Counted from the stretch's first letter, positions 58,601 through 63,747 are shown. The stretch: 64,000 nt of DNA from Chondrilla cf. caribensis (GCA_964020155.1 OZ026553.1:5309009-5373008); one strand, 5' to 3'. Notes: a model not told the origin generated them from the sequence alone. Made by a program: numbers and translations.

Positions 58601-59856
58601 ACAAAGGCAACAAGTAGCTGTAGATAAAATGTGCAGTGAAGTCAGTGAGACAACTAGAGAACAACAGAAAGAACAAAAGCAACACTTCGAAGGAATTGTG
58701 CAAAGGCAACAAGTAGCTGTAGATAAAATGTGCAGTGAAGTCAGTGAGACAACTAGAGAACAACAGAAAGAACAAAAGCAACACTGCGAAGGAATTGTGC
58801 AAAGGCAACAAGTAGCTGTAAATCAAATGTGCAGTAAAGTCAGTGAGACAACTAAAGAACAACGAAAAGAGCAAAAGCAACTGTTTGAAGATATGGAAGC
58901 ACAAAGCATTAAGCAAAGTGAAGAACACGAGTTAGCTATGAAGCTGCGTGAAAAAAGTGGAACGAGTGTAGTTCGAAGACTTGAATGTGAATTGTACAAT
59001 GTTAAAGGAAAGGTTAAATTGTTTGACTCTGAAGCCCAGAAAGTAAGCATCATAATATCTACTGATCAGTGTGTAAGGTTGGTTAAGTGATTTTCACTCT
59101 GTAAGGTTTGTAAACCAGAAATTGCAAGCGTGGATGTGAAAATGAGTCCTGAACAAATTGATCCATTGCAAAAATTTGAAGTGGGTGTTCTACGGTTATG
59201 TTAATATTCATCGTACTGCATGCCTACATATTCCTATACAGATGGTCTGTGAATTACTCAATTGTTTTGAAGCAAAAGTTCTCCATCATACTAATTCTGG
59301 ACTAACGGAACCACCAGAGAAAATGGGTTTGAAGTGTGATTTGGATGGCTTTGAAGTCTTTGATGTTTGTGATGTACAACACCTCAGCGACCAGTATAAG
59401 CTTCCTGTTGCGGTAAAGAAATTCGTTAAGTCTATTCAACACCTTGCTCCTGGACCAAGTTTTGTATGCAGCCTGCCATTTATTGTTTATGCACGGAATG
59501 TATACTTTCTTAACCTATTATTGGCCAGTTCGCCTTTCTTGGTTGTAGCAGATCCTAGCAACATGCTCCAAATGAAGCCTACTCTGGTCTGTGTACTGGC
59601 AAAGGCAACTCTTGCAGGAGATTTTGAAAAGGAATTTATAACATGCCATAAGGAATGGAAGAACAAAAGCAGTGGTGTTATCTTTCACCCAACCTGGGGT
59701 GGACATGAACCAGAGGAGCCCTTAACCTCTTCCACAGTTGACCTTCCTGACAAGTTGGAGACATTATTGGTGGAACTCAACCTGAGGTTAGCTAGGAAAC
59801 TTCATAAACTCAAGCCGGAGCTTGCAGGATCACTTTGTACAGGTATGCTATGTTAA
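11804..59856 (+). CDS. Giant kinase / long coiled-coil protein gene, about 92 exons (whole locus)
   Basis: The product is predicted to have an N-terminal TKL-like kinase domain, a coiled coil of about 3,000 residues, and a C-terminal globular domain. The exons defined here sum to about 3,690 residues. The evidence is a chain of open exons, each bounded by AG|...|GT and each a multiple of 3 nt, all joining in phase 0 from 11804 to the stop at 59856. The coiled coil is recognised from Glu/Lys-rich, Leu/Ala-spaced sequence. Within it, 53 exons are copies of one unit. No myosin, kinesin or golgin signature was recognised, so the role is open; a scaffold carrying a kinase or pseudokinase is a reasonable guess. 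The sub-blocks are listed separately. Not every array exon need be in every transcript, since all are frame-neutral cassettes. The 5' end is unresolved. Confidence 0.8.
13058..14202 (+). CDS. Six short coiled-coil exons after the kinase
   Basis: Exons are 13058-13108, 13181-13231, 13308-13361, 13494-13550, 13640-13687 and 14047-14202 (17, 17, 18, 19, 16 and 52 codons). Each is flanked by AG and GT and stays in phase 0. They read [87 protein letters not shown] and then a longer [18 protein letters not shown]... segment, all heptad-like. Their introns are short except the last, which contains a long GT tract. They form the non-repetitive neck between the kinase and the exon array. Confidence 0.8.
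13861..13933. repeat. (GT)n microsatellite in an intron
   Basis: A GT tract within the intron between the 13640-13687 and 14047-14202 exons. A looser GT-rich sequence starts from about 13725. Confidence 0.95.
14216..14494. repeat. 30-bp minisatellite array in intron, first block
   Basis: Roughly nine tandem 30-bp units containing CCTAGTACCTTGTACAATGT followed by ACATGTGACA. The core TTGTACAA is an exact palindrome, and the wider GTACCTTGTACAATGTAC is palindromic at 16 of 18 positions. Since 30 is divisible by 3, the array stays open on both strands ([10 protein letters not shown] on one, [10 protein letters not shown] on the other). These frames lie between a clear donor and acceptor and are not coding. 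Confidence 0.93.
14587..34608 (+). CDS. Array of 42 near-identical coiled-coil cassette exons
   Basis: Each exon follows CTTGTGACAG (rarely CTTGTCACAG or CTTGTAACAG), runs 96 nt and ends GAA|GTAAGTATT. The unit starts [18 protein letters not shown] and ends in EAEKSLE. Exon starts: 14587, 15782, 16453, 16845, 17152, 17544, 17851, 18158, 18550, 18857, 19164, 19556, 19863, 20255, 20562, 20954, 21261, 21568, 21960, 22412, 22689, 22996, 23363, 23670, 24062, 24514, 24821, 25098, 25405, 25772, 26524, 26831, 27168, 30661, 31333, 31663, 31970, 32397, 32732, 33429, 34249, 34516. All are 32 codons except 27168 (36 codons, EEQD inserted) and 34516 (31 codons). Together they give about 1,347 residues. 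Variation sits mainly at KTE/KTK/QTK and at E/D in AEEEK. I found no stop or broken splice site in any copy, so purifying selection or very recent origin is likely. Confidence 0.88.
14683..15781. other. Long intron of the first repeat exon, probable old insertion
   Basis: This intron is about 1.1 kb against about 200-300 bp for its sisters. Extra sequence spans roughly 14700-15470 and includes a short inverted repeat (GTTTACTGC...GCAGTAAAC, 14728-14775) near its left end. Minisatellite units resume at about 15478-15690. The inserted element could not be classified. Confidence 0.45.
16153..16250. mobile_element. Fragment of the TAACGGTTA-rich MITE family
   Basis: Contains AACCGGTTAACGGTTACCAG and AAATCAGGTAAACC...GATTAACAGGTA. 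On the minus strand this matches the interior of the elements at 33767-34187 and 34722-35480. No terminal repeats remain. Confidence 0.6.
16453..21567. repeat. Higher-order repeat of 307-bp and 392-bp exon+intron units
   Basis: Distances between successive exon starts are 392, 307, 392, 307, 307, 392, 307, 307, 392, 307, 392, 307, 392, 307 and 307 bp. Units thus form 699-bp (392+307) and 1006-bp (392+307+307) higher-order repeats. Diagnostic variants recur at fixed places: AEDEK exons at 17544, 19556, 20255 and 20954, each following a 392-bp unit, and GTATTGTAATT after the exons at 19164 and 20562. This pattern fits repeated unequal crossing-over of multi-exon blocks. Confidence 0.85.
21261..25771. 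repeat. Near-exact tandem duplication of a multi-exon block of about 2.1-2.4 kb
   Basis: Exons at 21261, 21568, 21960 and 22412 recur at 23363, 23670, 24062 and 24514, a constant offset of 2102 bp, with matching private variants (for example TTGTGCAATG at about 21441 and 23543, and the CCCTCAATC acceptor). Exons at 22412, 22689, 22996 and 23363 recur at 24821, 25098, 25405 and 25772, an offset of 2409 bp, sharing the unusual CTTGTCACAG and CTTGTAACAG acceptors. The second copy carries one extra 307-bp unit (24514-24820). The duplication spans about five complete exon+intron units. Confidence 0.88.
25903..26426. repeat. Largest intronic 30-bp minisatellite block
   Basis: About seventeen 30-bp units in one intron (after exon 25772), which raises the exon spacing to 752 bp. 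752 is 300 bp more than the 452-bp unit type, exactly ten extra 30-bp repeats. Frames of 183 and 174 residues on the two strands are artefacts. Confidence 0.93.
27714..28781 (-). CDS. Transposon accessory ORF with BEN-like C-terminal domain
   Basis: The frame is 355 residues. A second ATG at 28742 ([11 protein letters not shown], 342 residues) looks the better start, because the first 13 residues resemble untranslated sequence. The N-terminal 60 residues ([30 protein letters not shown]) look like a small beta-rich module. They are followed by a basic KRKRSRED cluster, a Pro/Ser linker and a short helical region. Residues from about 260 on read [20 protein letters not shown]...[20 protein letters not shown], the spacing of BEN domains, which bind DNA or protein. 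A role beside the transposase is inferred from position only. A decayed homologue on the minus strand at 36.3-37.7 kb supports a real, conserved second gene of this transposon type. Confidence 0.72.
   Translation of the reverse strand: MRIRLIVCQVCFKMSSNDKIEVEWLDTGRSQGKRSWIKRTNVKKGDIMVGQTVNAIWGKSKRLYTCKVTKIDASSPEIPMQEEVSRVRNKRKRSREDEPFLLEIGSPAPHPQPEKPNSTFPLEKTVEIPIITAGSSSSEQSSVAVDSTSKRLDEIVQMIRESGLSDFKERFEDLMDCISGINAKIRALELSIRSSYHQEPAPNEYVPGTGPLSSTLQPEAETMILHEIENLLPSATTSVLQDVGNLPNNSRDTGIQKFTISYVIIDRAMSGCRSRRNLAARLTQALFTDEEKKLSNVRGVGGKQSLNEAKVDAIRESCYKQFPLDRVESKVNADREIRHAMDEVCRKIRAKQPLQ
29033..30052 (+). CDS. Tc1/mariner (IS630-like) DDE transposase
   Basis: 339 residues, from ATG at 29033 to the stop at 30050-30052. 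The N-terminal half holds paired helix-turn-helix sequence ([16 protein letters not shown], then [15 protein letters not shown], and a GRPKAIPDE linker). The catalytic core shows IFTDESSI (first Asp), [10 protein letters not shown] (second Asp) and [12 protein letters not shown] (Glu). There are 34 residues between the second Asp and the Glu, so DD34E as in Tc1. [13 protein letters not shown] is also typical. It would cut and reinsert the element at TA sites. No internal stop or frameshift is visible. Confidence 0.93.
   Translation: MGLTTYQRERVITLWRMSGTYTTCTEIQRALGREGITTTRQTVRRTIDRWKLLGGVCDRARSGRPKAIPDEHYKYIDHLLSENDELTAKDLIEHMTAKFGPVTYSERTMARARQDLGWTYSTARYCQAIREQNKLKRLVWCQDRLKEDERFDNVIFTDESSIVLEVHRRKSFRKRGQPRKLKYKHKHPLKIHVWAGISKQGATGIVMFNGILTATRYADILSASLIPFIQTAYSDGHRLYQDNDPKHTSRYIQHFFEEHDITWWKSPAESPDLNPIEKVWGSMKTYLRDKHKPKNMADLKAGIKLYWKKMTPDVCARYIAHLSKVLPDVITEQGGPTGH
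30804..31094 (+). mobile_element. tRNA-derived SINE with 10-bp target-site duplication
   Basis: A 291-bp insertion flanked by TATGTCACCT at 30794-30803 and 31095-31104. The sister introns show the unoccupied site as ATGTGTCACCTAGTACC. An internal pol III promoter is visible: A box GTGGCTCAGTGG at 30845-30856 and B box GGTTCGAGTCC at 30885-30895. The body downstream (TTTTTCGCTTTTCTCCTT) is shared with a second copy near 35.8 kb. It is a retroposon and not a working tRNA gene, because the acceptor stem does not close. Confidence 0.86.
32095..33317. repeat. Minisatellite-rich introns, third block
   Basis: Tandem 30-bp units at 32095-32286 (alternating CACCTAGTACC and CAGCTAGTACC types) and at about 32866-33317 (some 15 units, including a few shortened to about 25 bp as TGTATGTGACACC). 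The repeat exons at 32397 and 32732 lie between them. Confidence 0.9.
33767..34187. mobile_element. MITE with CGGTACGGTTC ends
   Basis: A 421-bp insertion. Left end CGGTACGGTTCAAAAAAAAC; right end read inward CAGTACAGTTCAAAAAAAAC; TA on both sides. Sister introns read GTGTGTATGTATGAGTATG where this one has TATGTA|element|TATGAGTATG, so the insertion point and TA duplication are exact. The interior is full of AACCGTTA-like motifs. Its reverse-complement relative is 34722-35480. Confidence 0.88.
34722..35480. mobile_element. Second, longer copy of the same MITE family, inverted
   Basis: Read on the minus strand from 35480 it starts GGTACGGTTTGAAAAAAACTG and runs with clear similarity to 33767-34150 (TTACTGGTTAAAAGTTACCTG, TATAAATTCTTAATCATTGA, GACATGGGACCATCTC). 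It has extra interior sequence. Outer ends are approximate. Confidence 0.75.
35546..35786. repeat. 40-bp inverted repeat pair
   Basis: Arms 35546-35585 and 35747-35786 are reverse complements with about one mismatch (GCAACCAGTCTTCACAATTC and its partner), 161 bp apart. The right arm runs into the head of the SINE copy at 35.8 kb. Confidence 0.8.
35760..35970 (+). mobile_element. tRNA-derived SINE, second copy
   Basis: The head AAAGGAGAACTGTGAAGACTGG, the A-box-like TGGCTCAGTGA (about 35801-35811), the B box GGTTCGAGTCC (35837-35847) and the following GCCGGTTTTTCGCTTTTCTCC match the SINE at 30804. The 3' end and target duplication are not clear. Confidence 0.75.
35990..36260 (+). pseudogene. 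Tc1-like transposase C-terminal remnant
   Basis: Around 36007-36036 the sequence reads DNAPCHKS after a stop, and at 36075-36125 it reads [13 protein letters not shown]. These are the second-Asp and Glu motifs of a Tc1 transposase. Stops and missing upstream sequence show that it is dead. Confidence 0.7.
36300..37720 (-). pseudogene. Decayed BEN-domain transposon ORF
   Basis: Minus-strand reading from about 37720 gives [14 protein letters not shown]...KNYWKSL and then [20 protein letters not shown], parallel to the N-terminus of the 27714-28781 ORF. A basic KRKRKQ cluster follows, then a long Thr/Ser/Pro/His-rich repetitive linker, and near 36540-36330 [16 protein letters not shown]...[18 protein letters not shown], a BEN-like motif. 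Frameshifts and stops break it. The sizeable open frame at 37589-36882 is mainly the low-complexity linker. Confidence 0.65.
37929..38448. repeat. Diverged minisatellite block at the end of the array
   Basis: About fourteen degenerate units of the minisatellite (TGTACACATGACACCTAGTA type, several shortened). They are more variable than units inside the main array, as expected at the edge of a tandem array. Confidence 0.85.
38503..39267 (+). CDS. Six unique coiled-coil exons following the array
   Basis: Exons are 38503-38577, 38642-38680, 38744-38797, 38904-38990, 39049-39123 and 39196-39267 (25, 13, 18, 29, 25 and 24 codons), all phase 0 with AG and GT borders. Sequence is Glu/Lys-rich and heptad-like ([74 protein letters not shown]). 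Introns are only about 50-110 nt, in contrast to the minisatellite-loaded array introns, and probably reflect the ancestral structure of the gene. Confidence 0.8.
39844..41205 (+). CDS. Three-exon coiled-coil block, copy 1
   Basis: Exon 39844-39939 is a diverged 32-codon array unit ([18 protein letters not shown]...). Exon 40190-40261 (24 codons) reads [18 protein letters not shown]...TD. Exon 41110-41205 (32 codons) begins [17 protein letters not shown]. The same trio recurs at 47627-49048, so the block was duplicated as a unit. The intron before the third exon carries the MITE at 40312-41043. Confidence 0.8.
39960..40180. repeat. Minisatellite block in intron
   Basis: Seven or so degenerate units (TGTACAAAGTACATGTGACACC and shortened relatives) between exons 39844-39939 and 40190-40261. 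Confidence 0.85.
40312..41043. mobile_element. MITE with CGGTACATGTCGCGAG ends
   Basis: A 732-bp insertion flanked by TA. Terminal inverted repeats CGGTACATGTCGCGAGAAAC match at both ends for about 34 bp. The first nine bases (CGGTACATG) equal the ends of the 27401-30422 transposon, so it may be mobilised by a related transposase. It has no credible ORF. Confidence 0.86.
41524..45767 (+). CDS. Eight 35-codon variant cassette exons (class B)
   Basis: Exons start at 41524, 42259, 42673, 43025, 44441, 44808, 45226 and 45663. Each is 105 nt (35 codons), preceded by TTGTGACAG and followed by GTGAGT, GTGAAT or GTTAGT. They begin [18 protein letters not shown] like the main array but end in [10 protein letters not shown], three codons longer than the 32-codon form. 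The added DTK makes each unit exactly five heptads. Copies differ more from each other than those in the main array, so this subfamily is probably older or less homogenised. A ninth member is at 47339. Confidence 0.85.
41668..41996. mobile_element. Possible hAT-like MITE
   Basis: About 330 bp of non-minisatellite sequence. The left end CAAGGGCGCCCACA and the right end read inward CAGGGGTGGCCACA are similar, in the style of hAT ends. An 8-bp target duplication is not convincing. Confidence 0.45.
42380..42520. repeat. Minisatellite block in a class B intron
   Basis: Five tandem 30-bp units (TGACACCTAGTACCTTTTAC and CCTTGTAC forms), so the repeat also accompanies the 35-codon exons. Confidence 0.9.
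43379..44404. mobile_element. 1.0-kb hAT-like or foldback insertion
   Basis: Flanked by TGAGT at 43374-43378 and 44405-44409. Sister introns have an unbroken GACAATTGAGTAGTTGACTTG here, so the insertion is precise. The ends are similar inverted: CAAGGCCGTAGGAGCC at the left and CAGGCCCGTAGGAAGG read inward from the right. It contains two hairpins: 16-bp arms at 44085-44100 and 44107-44122, and the larger one at 44201-44294. No transposase was seen. Confidence 0.7.
44201..44294. repeat. 44-bp-arm hairpin
   Basis: Arms 44201-44244 and 44251-44294 are reverse complements with few mismatches around a 6-nt loop (centre ATACTGCA...TGCAGTAT). It lies inside the 43379-44404 insertion. Confidence 0.88.
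46006..46119. repeat. (GT)n microsatellite
   Basis: Two GT tracts separated by GTACATAC at about 46080, directly left of the MITE at 46138. Confidence 0.95.
46138..46803. mobile_element. MITE with CGGTAGGCGCC ends
   Basis: A 666-bp element flanked by TA. Left end CGGTAGGCGCCAAAATAAAC; right end read inward CGGTAGGCGCCAAAAAAAAC, extending through CTTTGCGTTCCGTT. Sub-terminal ACGGAACGAAACGGAACG motifs are repeated near both ends. Non-coding. Confidence 0.9.
46948..47073 (+). CDS. Unique 42-codon coiled-coil exon
   Basis: Begins [20 protein letters not shown] and ends in WKWRQLD, bordered by CCACCAG and GTGAGG, phase 0. It lies between the class B exons. Confidence 0.75.
47339..47443 (+). CDS. 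Ninth 35-codon cassette exon
   Basis: A class B unit beginning [20 protein letters not shown], with terminal EESLDNEK in place of SLKDTK. Acceptor TTGTGACAG, donor GTGAGT. Confidence 0.83.
47627..49048 (+). CDS. Three-exon coiled-coil block, copy 2
   Basis: Exons 47627-47722 (32 codons, [18 protein letters not shown]...), 48707-48778 (24 codons, [18 protein letters not shown]...TD) and 48953-49048 (32 codons, [17 protein letters not shown]...) match the trio at 39844-41205 in order, length and phase. The first intron (47723-48706) is about 1 kb; after a few minisatellite units near 47.76-47.85 kb it shows nothing recognisable. Confidence 0.8.
49159..52087 (+). CDS. Five non-array coiled-coil exons
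   Basis: Exons are 49159-49200 (14 codons, [14 protein letters not shown]), 50388-50516 (43, [20 protein letters not shown]...), 50581-50706 (42, [20 protein letters not shown]...), 51538-51978 (147 codons, a long unbroken coil [20 protein letters not shown]...[12 protein letters not shown]) and 52043-52087 (15, [15 protein letters not shown]). All are phase 0 with AG/GT borders. The 147-codon exon has continuous heptads with Leu, Ile and Val at core positions and no Pro. The 49201-50387 intron holds nothing I can classify. Confidence 0.8.
50756..51037. mobile_element. Foldback MITE with inverted repeats of about 85 bp
   Basis: TTAA is present at both ends. Arms starting near 50758 and ending near 51036 are reverse complements over about 85 bp (ATCATGAACACCTTCCATTT, then GGAATCAGGCTTGGGTCCAC). 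It could form a long hairpin in the pre-mRNA. The family is uncertain; TTAA sites are used by piggyBac-like elements, but the ends do not start CCC. Confidence 0.7.
52328..52784. repeat. Foldback element with G-rich palindromic ends, second copy
   Basis: The right part (52729-52784: GGTAATTTGAG...CTCAAATTACTTGG around GGGCTGCCGC) and the left part (52328-52371: GGGGGTGGCAGCCCCATGAC...) match the family at 11060-11544. The following GAGCGTTACATACTTTAAGT is also shared. It lies in the intron before exon 53191. Confidence 0.6.
53191..54165 (+). CDS. Six coiled-coil exons, including a second small exon family
   Basis: Exons are 53191-53316 (42 codons), 53388-53459 (24), 53519-53614 (32), 53729-53773 (15), 53865-53948 (28) and 54082-54165 (28). 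The exons at 53519, 53865 and 54082 are related to each other ([15 protein letters not shown]...[24 protein letters not shown]...[24 protein letters not shown]...LEASLAESS), so a separate local exon duplication happened here. The donor of 53729-53773 (AAT|GTGAAT) is the weakest; a stop follows closely if it is not used. Confidence 0.77.
54166..55840. other. Long intron with a GT microsatellite
   Basis: A 1.7-kb intron. An interrupted (GT)n tract fills 55441-55669. The rest (54200-55400) has no coding or repeat signature I can support. Confidence 0.6.
55441..55669. repeat. (GT)n microsatellite, about 230 bp
   Basis: The longest GT tract of the window, with GC, CG and TA interruptions. Open frames through it are artefacts. 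Confidence 0.96.
55841..57008 (+). CDS. Six coiled-coil exons near the C-terminal end
   Basis: Exons are 55841-55903 (21 codons), 55974-56039 (22), 56118-56177 (20), 56501-56563 (21), 56636-56803 (56) and 56862-57008 (49), all phase 0. They read [94 protein letters not shown] and [20 protein letters not shown] at their starts. A continuing coiled coil without array-type units. Confidence 0.8.
57094..57950. mobile_element. Tc1-like element relic with nested MITE
   Basis: TA-flanked inverted ends: CAGTAGTGATTGAAAGTAAT on the left and CAGTGGTGATTGAAAGTAAT read inward from the right. Inside, around 57305-57380, a frame [18 protein letters not shown] resembles the helix-turn-helix start of Tc1 transposases, followed by stops. 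An unrelated MITE is nested at 57673-57842. The right end stops 11 bp before the splice acceptor of the exon at 57962. Confidence 0.8.
57673..57842. mobile_element. Nested MITE with CATAGGCGG ends
   Basis: A 170-bp insertion with ends CATAGGCGGCGGAA and, read inward from the right, CATAGGCGGAGGAA. It has ATTAA duplicated at 57668-57672 and 57843-57847, plus G-run/C-run inner arms (GGGGGGCC, GGCCCCCCC). Confidence 0.85.
57962..58222 (+). CDS. 87-codon coiled-coil exon behind the Tc1 relic
   Basis: Begins [20 protein letters not shown] and ends in LEKKKASLE, with donor GTACTG. Its acceptor (TATATCCACAG) is only 11 bp from the transposon end, so upstream splicing signals now lie in transposon sequence. 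Phase 0. Confidence 0.8.
58317..59042 (+). CDS. 242-codon exon with internal 33-residue repeats
   Basis: Starts [20 protein letters not shown]. Four tandem 33-codon (99-nt) repeats follow from about 58456, plus a diverged fifth. Each begins [19 protein letters not shown] and ends MCSEVSETT. 33 residues equals three hendecads, which suits a nearly untwisted helix bundle. The nucleotide copies are almost identical, so the expansion is recent and, unlike the array, lies within one exon. The exon ends in LFDSEAQK at GTAAGC, phase 0. Confidence 0.85.
59106..59180 (+). CDS. Probable 25-codon linker exon
   Basis: Reads [20 protein letters not shown]... between acceptor CACTCTGTAAG and donor GAA|GTGGGT, in phase with both neighbours. 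Not coiled coil. An alternative acceptor at 59119 (CCAG) would hit a stop within seven codons. Confidence 0.6.
59242..59856 (+). CDS. C-terminal globular domain exon, function unknown
   Basis: 204 codons and stop TAA. It begins [20 protein letters not shown] at acceptor CCTATACAG. Mixed hydrophobic and polar sequence with Cys, Trp, Pro and Gly ([34 protein letters not shown]), so it is folded and not coiled coil. It ends in an amphipathic helix rich in Leu and Lys ([17 protein letters not shown]). I do not recognise the domain. The last codons may not be translated: a possible donor at ACAG|GTATGC (59843) could splice to an unseen exon, but none was found before the convergent gene. Confidence 0.7.
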   Translation: MVCELLNCFEAKVLHHTNSGLTEPPEKMGLKCDLDGFEVFDVCDVQHLSDQYKLPVAVKKFVKSIQHLAPGPSFVCSLPFIVYARNVYFLNLLLASSPFLVVADPSNMLQMKPTLVCVLAKATLAGDFEKEFITCHKEWKNKSSGVIFHPTWGGHEPEEPLTSSTVDLPDKLETLLVELNLRLARKLHKLKPELAGSLCTGMLC

Positions 59857-59924
59857 ATAGTGTGACCACATCTACACATACAGTTGCACATACACACAAT
59901 GTAATATTCAATTTATTACACGTA

Positions 59925-60250
59925 CAGTCGAAATTTGTTATAACAAGATCACTTTTAATAAATTTTGTTTTATGGTGAATTACATCCCAAGTCCCGGCCA
60001 AGCGCCTATACTGAAGTATGGGACTGACTTCGCTTATAACGAAAACGCATACAGTGAATTTCCGTGTATAGCGAAGTCTTGACATAAAGGCCGAAATCAT
60101 CAACCCTGTCTGATACTGAAAAATCGTGACAGCATTCTCAGCCATCAGCAACAACAAGTCATGGATCCTCAAAGTAAGCGATTTCGAACAGCGAAACACT
60201 TGGATGTCGAGGAGGCATTTTTCAGTTGGTTCAAGGTAGTGTGCGACTAA
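59925..60250 (+). pseudogene. pogo/Tigger-like transposon 5' fragment
   Basis: Starts near TA|CAGTCGAAATTTGTTATAAC and includes TTATAACGAAAAC and related TATAAC motifs usual in pogo-type ends. From ATG at 60161 a 29-residue frame reads MDPQSKRFRTAKHLDVEEAF FSWFK and stops at 60248. The RTAK...DVEEA..SWFK pattern matches the CENP-B-like helix-turn-helix of Tigger transposases. The rest of the element is missing. Confidence 0.65.
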
Positions 60251-60321
60251 AATATTCCTATTTCCGGACCTTATTGACTACAGAAGCGTAACACTGTACT
60301 CTTGCATGACATGAGAGATGT

Positions 60322-60380
60322 CCAAGTAATTTGAGTGCAGGGGCGGCAGCCCCACGAGTTTTTGAACTTGAATTACTTGT
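60322..60380. repeat. G-rich palindrome of the foldback family, solo copy
   Basis: CCAAGTAATTTGAGTGCAGG, GGGCGGCAGCCCC, then CTTGAATTACTTG. It is the same palindrome as at 11060-11121 and 52729-52784. Confidence 0.7.
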
Positions 60381-61220
60381 TTAATCCGGCCCGAGAGATT
60401 CCTTATGACAAGATTCAACTGTATCAATATCATTTTTATAGCATCATGCATTCGTACATGCATCACAATTTGTGTTGCTATCTACTGTACATATACTATA
60501 GTTCCCTCTCTATCCTAGCACAATTGCAAGTACAGGAATGTACAGAATGATCTATTCTATATTATAGATAATTAACCAGATGGACTAATATAGTGTATAC
60601 ATTATTGTACTTTACATTAAATTTTGACGTGTGAAAGTATAATGTGATTTGTAATAATGTATTTGACTATGCGTATTCATATTGTGCTTATGTAATTAAT
60701 AATAATAATATACTTCATTAATTATAAATGGTATATGTATTGACCACATACGCATCTGCAAAGTATGCAATTGCAGAACTGCATGCTTTATATAATATAT
60801 TGTTCTATTAACGTCTTAAGCTTATTGGAAACAGCACTACATTCTTATTATATATACATACAACCTTGTCTATATATTATGTACTATGAGGTTTGGCTAC
60901 TGCAGAGTAGGTAATGCATGATATAATATTATATACACCTGATAGTACTATAGTGTAATCCATTGCAATTATAGGGTTACACCCTTTTCCCATATAATTA
61001 TGCTAAGCCTATTATACTATTTTATCGCAACCACACATTCCAGCTGTCCAAAAATCCCCAATTCTTGGAACACCTAGCCATGGAATACAATGGCTATTAT
61101 AAATGTTAAACAAAATATACAGACAAAAGCAATCATGTATGAATTCTACGATGAGCCAGAGTCTAAGATCTGGAGTGAATCTCAACCTCAACCTACACTA
61201 TATATGTGCTAGTCAAAGGA
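60381..61220. other. Convergent intergenic region, no gene seen
   Basis: AT-rich, lies between the 3' ends of the giant gene (+) and the tail-anchored kinase gene (-). It should contain their 3' UTRs. No ORF of note. Confidence 0.5.
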
Positions 61221-62604
<1,384 letters not shown>

Positions 62605-63186
62605 CTACAATCATATCAAAAAGTACATAAATAAACTTACAAGCAGTATCTGATACATAATATAAGAGAATAGATTTCAGTCGAGAACAACATTACAGAG
62701 CGGTATTCCATAGCCATATCAATCTAATTCACTTAATTAATATAATTGATATAATAATAATAACAATAATCATCATCACTGGTCTTTATAAGCCAAAATG
62801 GCCCTTAGACTTCAGAATTTTTTTCCAATTAATAGCGAATTAGTGAATGATAAATTGGAAATTTAGATTAATGGCGGCTAAACAGGAGGTGACAACAGTG
62901 CAGAGCTGAGTTTCATAGCATTATGTGTGTACTTTGCTGAACACCAAATCAAGTTTTCATTAGAGAATGTTAATATGTAAATAGATTTATCTGTCAATGA
63001 TGGGTACTCGAAATAGGAGTTGGTTGCGTTTGCTCAAATGTGAAATCTGGTGCATGTGATTAAAAGTGTGACTCGTCTTCGACATCTTAGTGTACAAAGT
63101 CTCTCTTTGGGGGGAGTTGGAGGATGAGTGTGGTGACTGATTTCAATTAGGAGGGTATGGTTACTTATTCTCAATTCTATATAGTA
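62605..63186. other. Upstream flank of the kinase gene, nothing recognised
   Basis: Contains an imperfect (AAT)n stretch near 62750. The promoter is probably here, but no motif can be named. Confidence 0.4.
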
Positions 63187-63361
63187 CAGTGGAGCCTCTC
63201 TATTACAAACCTCTGAAATGTGGAAACCTCTGTAGTGAGGACACCATTCTGTGTCCCAGTGTAGTACTGAAGTGTGTGAGATGACCTCTGAATTGAGAAA
63301 ACCTCTGTGTTAAGGACTAAAAGTAAGGTTCCAAAGTGTCCTTAATAGAGAGGTTCCAGTG
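63187..63361. mobile_element. pogo/Tigger-type MITE, copy 2
   Basis: 175 bp, TA-flanked, ends CAGTGGAGCCTCTCTATTA and (inward) CACTGGAACCTCTCTATTA. It is clearly the same family as 10009-10178, with shared ACCATTCTGTGTCCCAGTG inside. Confidence 0.86.
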
Positions 63362-63690
63362 TATATTATATAGTTGCAGTCCATGCAGGATGCCATTTGA
63401 AGAAAAGGAAGGCTAGCATAGGTATGGCTAACATCCGAGTCTAGGGCAGCCAAGGCCCATTCTAAAATTGGGACTTCATCCAGGTGAGAAAACAGCCTGG
63501 CTACATCATGCACCTATTCCTGTACTGAGACACACAGATTTGTGCATCCAATCAAATTGCAGAATGCTTTTGATGCACAACTTTGAATGGTGTTATATTT
63601 CCAGTGCATAACTGTAGTTTGACTTTTATTTGGCATGCCTATGCATATAATTTCGGTGTTGTTGATACACAAGACCAACAGGACTCTTCC

Positions 63691-63747
63691 GTTCGCTGAA
63701 AGAATAGTATTATCTCTAGTAGAGATAATACTATTCTTTCAGCGAAC
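63691..63747. repeat. Perfect 28-bp palindrome with 1-nt centre
   Basis: Arms 63691-63718 and 63720-63747 (GTTCGCTGAAAGAATAGTAT and its exact complement) around a single G. No mismatch was seen. It could extrude as a cruciform or fold in RNA. Confidence 0.93.
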
